In this document: positions 13,343 through 18,563 of the stretch, one piece after another
Numbering within the stretch: position 1 is the first letter of the stretch
Layout: every line of letters starts with the position of its first letter
DNA from: Deltaproteobacteria bacterium
Lineage (GTDB): Bacteria > Bdellovibrionota > UBA1018 > UBA923
Length of the DNA stretch: 18,563 bases
Reading direction: 5' to 3'
NCBI GenBank assembly: GCA_016194725.1
Contig: JACQAW010000192.1
Coordinates: 1 to 18,563 of the forward strand
Made by a program: the position numbers and the translations under genes
Notes under the pieces: generated by a model
Databases searched by the model: none
Seen by the model: the letters and a program-made list of their open reading frames with translations, nothing else
What the model was told of the DNA's origin: nothing

Positions 13343-14749
13343 ATGAAATTAACGTTCCGCGGCGTTCTTGCGCTCCCTCTTCTCGCCATAGGTCTGATGA
13401 CCGCGAGCACCAATGCCGCGGCCTGGGACGTGCACGCACTCATAACGCATCAAAGCCTGCTGGGTTTCAAATTTCGCGATGCCGCCTTCTGGAATGAGCT
13501 CAATACCGAAGTCACCGTCACGCCAATCGAAGACTTCATCACCAAAGCCTTTGGCACCACATGCACCTGGAACAAGATGAAAGACTCGGTGCTTGAAGGG
13601 GTGGGCCGCGGCTACAAGGTGACTTATGCAGAAGGCATCACCTATCACTTTGAGGTGGAATGGAACCGGGGCATCAGCCGCCAGATCATTCAGCCCGTCA
13701 TTTCGGAGCAGAACCCCCAGGGCGTCGGCAGGCACGTCAAACCGCTGGAGGTGATTTCAATCTATAGCGACGAGCCCGACTGGAACATGGACGATGACGT
13801 GCCTCAGCTGCGCGGCAAAGGCATTGCTGAAGCCGGCGAAGGCACCGCGACCCGTACGTTGCGTCACTTCTGGTACGAAGGGGAAAATTCTTTTGGCGTG
13901 GATTTCGGAAAAGATCAGCACACCGACCGGCGTGCGCAGCTTTTTTATGAGCTCGCGCTGATTGCGTTCGAAGTGCATGAGCCCTACTGGGGGTATCGCT
14001 TTATCGCCAACGCTTTGCATTACATCCAGGACATGACGCAGCCCTATCATACGAAGGCGCTGATTTCGGACAGCCTGATCGACAAGATTTCATTAATACG
14101 CGCCAAGCTTTGCGAATGGCACAAGAGCGAAAACTGCGGCGACGATTTCACCTTGAGCTCGCAGGTTATCAAGAACGCCTGGGTTGTGGGCGCCTATCAC
14201 GGGGCTTTTGAAGATTTCGCGCGAGGCCTTTTTGCTCCGTCGTCCAGCTTCGCGACCTATAGTTACGTTTCTGACTTCAATGGCTATTACGAAAAATTAC
14301 CGACAACGGAAAAACTACCTTGGGTCAGCCCGGCCATGAGCCCGTTGATTGATTTTCGCGACATTATTCGCGCAGAGCAGCAGATCATCAATAATTTCGC
14401 CACGAAAATTGGCGATTACTCTTACAATACTTTCGGCTTCAAAGCGCGCTACGACACGCAGGCCACGCAAAAAGCGGTGCTCGCGACGGGCAGTAACGAC
14501 TCCGACGCTTATCGCATGGCAACATTGTGGAGCTTCGGCTTGGAATATCTGAACATGACCTCACGCCAGCAAAAATATCTGCCGCTGCTTGTCGAGCAAG
14601 CTCACGAAGTTTTAATGCGCGCGGGCGTGTGGAGCCGTCAGCTCATCAAACAGACCATGACGCAGTCGACCGACGACGCGGTTCGCGCGGTAATCGAAAA
14701 ACACCGCGCTGCTTTTCAAAAAAAATGCGAGTCGCCCCCTTCCCCTTAA
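13343..14749 (+). CDS. Secreted zinc-dependent phospholipase C / S1-P1 nuclease-like enzyme
   Basis: Protein of 468 residues. A Sec signal peptide (1-27, ending TNAAA) is followed directly by Trp28, as in zinc phospholipase C and S1/P1 nuclease, whose mature N-terminal Trp binds zinc. Other candidate ligands fit the family spacing: H-x3-D-x5-H at His226, Asp230 and His236 (ALHYIQDMTQPYH), and H-x3-E at His286 and Glu290 (AYHGAFEDF). The Glu in the last motif favours the phospholipase C type over nucleases, which have Asp. It is longer than the classic enzymes (about 245-270 residues), with an insertion between the N-terminal Trp and the His/Asp core and about 170 residues after it. The first ATG (13331) would put four extra residues before the signal peptide, so 13343 is preferred. 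Substrate is inferred, not shown. Confidence 0.78.
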   Translation: MKLTFRGVLALPLLAIGLMTASTNAAAWDVHALITHQSLLGFKFRDAAFWNELNTEVTVTPIEDFITKAFGTTCTWNKMKDSVLEGVGRGYKVTYAEGITYHFEVEWNRGISRQIIQPVISEQNPQGVGRHVKPLEVISIYSDEPDWNMDDDVPQLRGKGIAEAGEGTATRTLRHFWYEGENSFGVDFGKDQHTDRRAQLFYELALIAFEVHEPYWGYRFIANALHYIQDMTQPYHTKALISDSLIDKISLIRAKLCEWHKSENCGDDFTLSSQVIKNAWVVGAYHGAFEDFARGLFAPSSSFATYSYVSDFNGYYEKLPTTEKLPWVSPAMSPLIDFRDIIRAEQQIINNFATKIGDYSYNTFGFKARYDTQATQKAVLATGSNDSDAYRMATLWSFGLEYLNMTSRQQKYLPLLVEQAHEVLMRAGVWSRQLIKQTMTQSTDDAVRAVIEKHRAAFQKKCESPPSP

Positions 14750-14796
14750 CCCAAAGGCAGGTAGACTTAGTGAATTAGCCGCTCGCTTTAGATTCA

Positions 14797-14810
14797 ATAA
14801 TGTTTTGCAT
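14797..14810 (+). promoter_or_regulatory. ATAATGYTTTGCAT element upstream of C11 protease gene
   Basis: ATAATGTTTTGCAT lies 18 bases before the protease ATG, in the 79-bp gap after the phospholipase gene. It matches the element at 13328-13341 at 13 of 14 positions. AATAAT (14796-14801) could be a -10 box. No terminator was seen in the gap, so read-through from the phospholipase gene is also possible. Confidence 0.25.
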
Positions 14811-14815
14811 CGCTC

Positions 14816-14824
14816 AAGGAGGAG
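14816..14824 (+). promoter_or_regulatory. Strong ribosome binding site fixing the C11 protease start
   Basis: AAGGAGGAG sits four bases before the ATG at 14829 (AAGGAGG core six bases away). It is the best Shine-Dalgarno sequence in the window and rules out the in-frame ATG at 14805, which lies upstream of it. Confidence 0.85.
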
Positions 14825-14828
14825 TCGC

Positions 14829-16073
14829 ATGCTTATGAAGTTATTTTTTGTTTTATCCTGCCTGCTAGTTCCATCATTTGCCTCAGCAACAACTCAGAAT
14901 TCAGCTCCACCGGAGCGCGGCCAGGACGGCCGTGCGACATCTGTAAAAGAATGGACGCTTCTGGTTTACATCAATGGCAACAACAACCTCGATACCTATG
15001 GCGCAATGGACATCAACGAAATGGAAACCGTCGGCTCCACCGATAAGGTTAACGTCGTCGTCCAGTGGGCCAGCATGGCCGCAACCTCGACCAAACGCCT
15101 GCTTGTCGTGAAAGACAACGATCCGAACACCGTCACTTCACCGACTCTGGAAGACGTGGGCAACGTCGACATGGGCGACTACCACAGCCTGGTCGACTTT
15201 ATTCGCTGGGGCGTCACCAACTTCCCGGCCAAACATTACTTCGTCGATGTTTGGAACCACGGCAGCGGCTGGCACATGAAGAACCTTTCACTGCTCAGTA
15301 ATCCAATGAAGGCCACCGACATCAGCTGGGACGATAAGTCGCACAACTACATGAAGACCGAACAGCTGGGCCAGGCCATGGCCGAGGCAGCCCAGATTAT
15401 CGGGCATAAAGTGGACATCTACGGCAGCGACGCCTGCCTGATGGGCATGGCCGAAGTGGCCGACGAAATGGCGGACTCGGTTGAAACCTACGTCGGGTCT
15501 GAAGAAGTCGAGCCCCTCAAAGGCTGGCCTTACGACGCGTTGCTTAGCGGGTGGAACGCCCTGGGCGACAACATGACGGGTGCCGAGATTGGCAAGATTC
15601 TCACTCGTGAATATGTGAAGTCGTATTCCAACGGCTCGCAGGGCACCGAAAACGGCACCTTCTCGGCCTACGACATGAGCAAGCTGCCTGCCTTTAACGA
15701 GGCCGTGAAGAACTTCGGCACCAAAGTCAGACAGCTCGACAAGGCCTCGCGCGACAAGCTCGTGGCCAGCGCCGACACGGCCCAGAAGTTCTCGTACAGC
15801 GACTACGTCGACGTGCTCGACTTCCTGACCAATGTTCAGGCCAAGAACATTGCCGGGCTGGCCGGGGACGAAACCGCCGCGCTGCGCGCTGCCGCGAAAA
15901 ACCTGGTCATCGCCAGTGCTGCCACCGACAGCTATGCGAAGGCTCAGGGTCTGGCCATCTGGCTGCCAACGTCCAGCTATAGCTACGACTCGTATTCCGC
16001 ACGCTACAAAGGATTGCACTTCCAGGCCCATACCGGCTGGGGTGATACGCTTCAGGCTCTCTTAGCCCCATAG
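14829..16073 (+). CDS. Secreted clostripain-family (C11) cysteine peptidase
   Basis: Protein of 414 residues. The signal peptide (about 1-20, ending SFASA) points to export. The catalytic dyad of the clostripain family is visible: His144 in VWNHGSGW and Cys203 in YGSDACLMGMAEV. The N-terminal strand EWTLLVYINGNNNLD and the block AMDINEMETVGS are typical of the caspase-like fold of C11 peptidases. The family cuts after basic residues and is usually matured by self-cleavage, often calcium-dependent. The start is fixed by an AAGGAGGAG ribosome binding site. The gene lies 79 bp after the phospholipase gene on the same strand and ends at a strong terminator, so the two may form a secreted-hydrolase unit with either shared or separate promoters. 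The peptide bond preference is inferred from family only. Confidence 0.9.
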   Translation: MLMKLFFVLSCLLVPSFASATTQNSAPPERGQDGRATSVKEWTLLVYINGNNNLDTYGAMDINEMETVGSTDKVNVVVQWASMAATSTKRLLVVKDNDPNTVTSPTLEDVGNVDMGDYHSLVDFIRWGVTNFPAKHYFVDVWNHGSGWHMKNLSLLSNPMKATDISWDDKSHNYMKTEQLGQAMAEAAQIIGHKVDIYGSDACLMGMAEVADEMADSVETYVGSEEVEPLKGWPYDALLSGWNALGDNMTGAEIGKILTREYVKSYSNGSQGTENGTFSAYDMSKLPAFNEAVKNFGTKVRQLDKASRDKLVASADTAQKFSYSDYVDVLDFLTNVQAKNIAGLAGDETAALRAAAKNLVIASAATDSYAKAQGLAIWLPTSSYSYDSYSARYKGLHFQAHTGWGDTLQALLAP

Positions 16074-16080
16074 AACCACG

Positions 16081-16113
16081 GGCCGCAAGCCAAACTTTGG
16101 TTTGCGGCCTTTT
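16081..16113 (+). terminator. Rho-independent terminator of the C11 protease gene
   Basis: A near-perfect hairpin: GGCCGCAA pairs with TTGCGGCC, and the stem extends through one G-T wobble and CCAAA/TTTGG to leave a tiny loop. TTTT follows at 16110-16113. It starts 7 bp after the protease stop. The other strand lacks a U-tract after the stem, so it mainly serves the + strand gene. Confidence 0.9.
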
Positions 16114-16114
16114 A

Positions 16115-17017
16115 CTATCTTTTTAGAATTCCCAAGTCGCTCCGTGAAGTCGGGGTTTGAGGCTGCCGCTGATCCTGGAACAAATTCCGGCGCGCCAGGG
16201 GCCCGGCGGTTGTTTTGACGGGATCAATCGACACCTTACCGGTGGCGAGCTGATGTAATGCCTCTTTTTGGCCTGTCTTGAGCAATGCCGTTTCGATCAG
16301 CAAAGTCGCATCGAGGAATTTCTTGCTGCGGTATAGAGACTTCGCGGACAGCCCCAAAGCAGCCGCCTTATCATACTGCTTAAGACGCGAGTATATTTTA
16401 AGTAACTGATAGTCGATAGGCTCACTGTCGGGCATATTCCCCCGCGCAGTGATAAGAACGGCCGTCGCCTCTTCTCCGGAAAAGTGCGCAAATAAAAATT
16501 CAGAGAGTTTGACGAAGCCTTCCGCATTTAGAAATTTAAAGGCGCCCAGCTCAAACTCGGCCCTGGCCTGATCCCATTTGCCGTTAGCGCTGAAAACGTG
16601 GCCAAGGGCCTGGTGCACTTCGGATATCTCCACTTTGGCGGCTTTGCATGCTTCAGCAGCCCAGTGCAAGCGATCAAGCCGAAAGGCCAGCTCGTAAACT
16701 TTGAGCACCATCGCGCAATCTTCGGCATTTGAGACAAAATCCTCACGCGAGGAGTCGATCCATTCCAGCGCGAGGGCACCATACCCCCGCGATACCAGGT
16801 CATAAGCCACTAACCCTTCCCGAATATGATGAAAATGACGATAATAATATATAGCGGGTGGCGTAACGAGTGCCAGCAGCAGCGCTAAAATCCAGCGGCG
16901 TACTTTTTTAGGGGAAACATTCAAAACAATCAGCGTCTCGGTCTGAAGATCGCGATTGGCCGAGGGAACCGCTACCGCCGTGCCGCCAGGCGGGACTGTC
17001 GAATCAGTCTCGTGCAT
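16115..17017 (-). CDS. Membrane-anchored helical-repeat (TPR-like) protein, unknown function
   Basis: Protein of 300 residues, not assigned to a family. A cytoplasmic N-terminus of about 40 residues precedes one membrane helix (about 42-59, flanked by KKVRR). From about 65 to 265 the sequence is a run of paired amphipathic helices. Stretches such as VHQALGHVFSANGKWDQARA and QLLKIYSRLKQYDKAAALGL have the A/G/L/Y spacing of tetratricopeptide repeats. The tail (about 270-300) is polar. TPR domains usually hold protein partners. The ATG at 17017 has AAAGGA six bases upstream and starts 15 bp after the stop of the hexapeptide-repeat gene, so the two are co-transcribed. It may be an assembly or secretion partner of that protein, though this rests on position alone. 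The gene ends one base after the opposing terminator. Confidence 0.72.
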   Translation of the reverse strand: MHETDSTVPPGGTAVAVPSANRDLQTETLIVLNVSPKKVRRWILALLLALVTPPAIYYYRHFHHIREGLVAYDLVSRGYGALALEWIDSSREDFVSNAEDCAMVLKVYELAFRLDRLHWAAEACKAAKVEISEVHQALGHVFSANGKWDQARAEFELGAFKFLNAEGFVKLSEFLFAHFSGEEATAVLITARGNMPDSEPIDYQLLKIYSRLKQYDKAAALGLSAKSLYRSKKFLDATLLIETALLKTGQKEALHQLATGKVSIDPVKTTAGPLARRNLFQDQRQPQTPTSRSDLGILKR

Positions 17018-17032
17018 CAGGCATCCTTTGCA

Positions 17033-18563
17033 TCACTCATAGCAGCACATGACTTCTGACTCGAAATTGAAGCCGGTCCAGTTCGAGTAAAAATCCAGGT
17101 CACAGTTGGAGCCATAGGTTGACGCATTGCTTGGATACGACGACCACTGATTTGAATAAAATCCACAGCCCGTGGCTTTGGACCCCCCGTTACACCACGC
17201 GGTCACGCTGCAGCCGGCATTTGCGCCGCAAGCTGGAAAGCCGCTCCAGTTATAGTAACAAGAATGTGCCACGTTGCCGCCCGTAGTGTTCGCAAACATA
17301 GGGCCGAAGTGCGTTTCAGTGCCCCAGTGGTACTCAAATCCACTATGATACTCGTAACCATAGTGGATTTCGTAGCCTGAGTGATATTCGTAGCCTGAGT
17401 GCAATTCGTAGTTTTTGTGGAGTTCAGTACCACTGTGGGTCTCGGCACCCGAATGGTATTCGGCGCCGAAGTGCGATTCCGTGCCCCAGTGGTACTCAAA
17501 TCCACTATGGTACTCGTAACCATAGTGCAGTTCGTAGCCGGAATGAAGTTCGTAATCATAGTGGCTTTCAGTTCCACCTCCAGTGTGCGTTTCGACTACG
17601 CCGGTGTGCCCTTCGGTTGCGCCGGTTCCGAAATGGCTCTCGACCGATCCGGAGTGAGTTTCCGTTACGCCGCTCCAAACGTCGGTACCGGTTAGGTGAA
17701 TGGCGTTAACGCCGTACCAGAAGTAAACGTTCTTTGCCCCTCGCGGTTCGAAATAAACGTCGCCGGTATTGTAGAAATCAACATAACCCGTGCCCTGGAA
17801 CCCGACATTTTGGCTAATCCCACCAAAACCATGATTCTCGTCCACGTTAATGGACAATCCAGTGTAAGTAAAAGGGGCAGGAGAGCCCGCCGCACTGCCA
17901 TTCAGGCTCATGAGGGGAACTGTGCCAGCCGAGTTACCCCATGAAAACCCATTACCGGTGGCATTGCCGGCATTGAACCATACCGAGGTGCTGTCTACGC
18001 CGATCACATAGTCGCTGGACGTGGGTACCGACCAGGCCGCAGCACGTTTCAGTACAAGCCTCTGTCCAGCAAGGCTGCTCGGCGGAGAAGTATTGCCACT
18101 GCTCACATTCAGCCACAGCGAATCGAGCTGGCACTGAGGAAATTTGGCTACATTGTATTGGCCACCAAGGTTCCAGCATGCCTGCTTTGCCTGATCTTGA
18201 ATGCCGTAACACTGCAAGATATTACCAGCAGTATTTCTTATCATTTTAAACGATATTTGATTCGCGGTTCTACTCGAATAGATGCTTGTCGAAAACAGAA
18301 GCGAATTCGCGCCCGGCAAGGCGCTGGAACCAAAGATACCACCCTGGACCTTGGTGGCCTGAATATCCAATTCCATAGAGTCCAACCAGGCGCCACTTGG
18401 AGATGACCAATGCGGGATTACCTGCGTGCCGTTCCCGTTGGCCGTCCTGACCTTGATAAAATTACCCAGGATGTTTCCCTTGAACGTGGCGACGTTCGTA
18501 TCCAAAATGGGGGTGCCGGCGAGAGTGCAACCCGAAGGACCACCTGTATTCGCATCTATGCCA
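17033..18563 (-). CDS. Partial gene: E-x-H hexapeptide-repeat, Cys-rich extracellular protein
   Basis: The reading frame is open to the window edge, so the N-terminus is missing; at least 509 residues are present. A TTG at 18505 is not a convincing start, as it has no ribosome binding site and the frame continues upstream. The N-terminal part (about 270 residues) is rich in Gly, Ser, Asn and aromatic residues with few charges and several Cys (CYGIQDQAKQACWNLGG), like fibre, pilus-tip or surface proteins. Then come 19 motifs of the form x-E-x-H-x-G, 14 of them contiguous. The last 75 residues carry eight Cys (for example CGANAGCSVTAWCNGG, ending VMCCYE), suggesting disulfides and an exported location. 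I do not recognise the family. It is followed after 15 bp by a membrane-anchored helical-repeat gene. Function is unknown; metal binding or adhesion are guesses. Confidence 0.75.
   Translation of the reverse strand, partial: GIDANTGGPSGCTLAGTPILDTNVATFKGNILGNFIKVRTANGNGTQVIPHWSSPSGAWLDSMELDIQATKVQGGIFGSSALPGANSLLFSTSIYSSRTANQISFKMIRNTAGNILQCYGIQDQAKQACWNLGGQYNVAKFPQCQLDSLWLNVSSGNTSPPSSLAGQRLVLKRAAAWSVPTSSDYVIGVDSTSVWFNAGNATGNGFSWGNSAGTVPLMSLNGSAAGSPAPFTYTGLSINVDENHGFGGISQNVGFQGTGYVDFYNTGDVYFEPRGAKNVYFWYGVNAIHLTGTDVWSGVTETHSGSVESHFGTGATEGHTGVVETHTGGGTESHYDYELHSGYELHYGYEYHSGFEYHWGTESHFGAEYHSGAETHSGTELHKNYELHSGYEYHSGYEIHYGYEYHSGFEYHWGTETHFGPMFANTTGGNVAHSCYYNWSGFPACGANAGCSVTAWCNGGSKATGCGFYSNQWSSYPSNASTYGSNCDLDFYSNWTGFNFESEVMCCYE
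17303..17665 (-). repeat. Tandem 18-bp repeats encoding E-x-H-x-G hexapeptides
   Basis: Nineteen units with invariant Glu and His. Five irregular ones (17555-17665) have one to three extra residues between them. Fourteen contiguous 18-bp units follow (17303-17554), such as YELHSG, YEYHSG, FEYHWG, TESHFG and TETHFG. The variable positions favour Tyr, Phe, Trp and Thr. Within the array a 162-bp higher-order duplication (nine units) is visible: 17303-17365 and 17465-17527 match at 60 of 63 bases, including 29 in a row. This points to recent unit amplification. Confidence 0.93.

Noticed and set aside
17303..17665. CRISPR array
   Set aside because: The repeats are contiguous 18-bp coding units in frame with a long protein, without unique spacers or cas genes.

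Overview
This 18.6-kb window looks like chromosomal DNA of a GC-rich (roughly 55-60 %) Gram-negative bacterium, most likely a proteobacterium in the broad sense. Pointers are a DUF883/YqjD-type membrane-anchored helix protein, a KinB/AlgB-like two-component pair, a CbpA/CbpM chaperone pair and several Sec-exported enzymes. A deltaproteobacterial or Bdellovibrionota-like origin would fit the exoenzymes and the repeat-rich surface protein, but nothing here fixes the lineage. I see no rRNA, tRNA, insertion sequence, integrase or CRISPR array. Genes are tightly packed, with many short overlaps.

Layout. 50-307 (-) is a small DUF883-type protein. 514-2968 (+) is a histidine kinase/response regulator operon resembling KinB/AlgB, with a sigma-54-like promoter signature in front. 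Both proteins seem to have lost blocks of their ATP-handling domains. 2965-3961 (-) holds a stand-alone receiver and a small membrane protein. 4052-5417 (+) is a secreted metallophosphoesterase overlapping a single-domain rhodanese. 5422-6243 (-) is a PAP2 phosphatase, divergent from a polytopic GT-C-like membrane protein (6264-7895, +). 7937-9128 (+) is cbpA-cbpM.

9098-13189 (-) is a three-gene operon: lipase maturation factor-like protein, FG-GAP/ASPIC (CRTAC1-type) protein and a lone RnfD-like membrane protein in which the expected flavin-binding Thr appears to be Asp. 13343-16073 (+) carries two secreted hydrolases, a zinc-dependent phospholipase C/S1-P1-like enzyme and a clostripain-type (C11) protease, ending in a strong intrinsic terminator.

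16115-18563 (-) is the most unusual part. It holds an exported-looking protein, cut by the window edge, with 19 E-x-H motifs, 14 of them in an unbroken run of six-residue repeats, followed by an eight-cysteine C-terminal domain. A membrane-anchored helical-repeat protein lies directly downstream.

Working together: cbpA-cbpM is a chaperone and its modulator. The kinase and regulator are one signalling unit, possibly working in a non-canonical, ATP-impaired way. The phospholipase and protease look like co-located exoenzymes. The repeat protein and its helical-repeat neighbour form a likely two-gene surface or assembly unit of unknown function.
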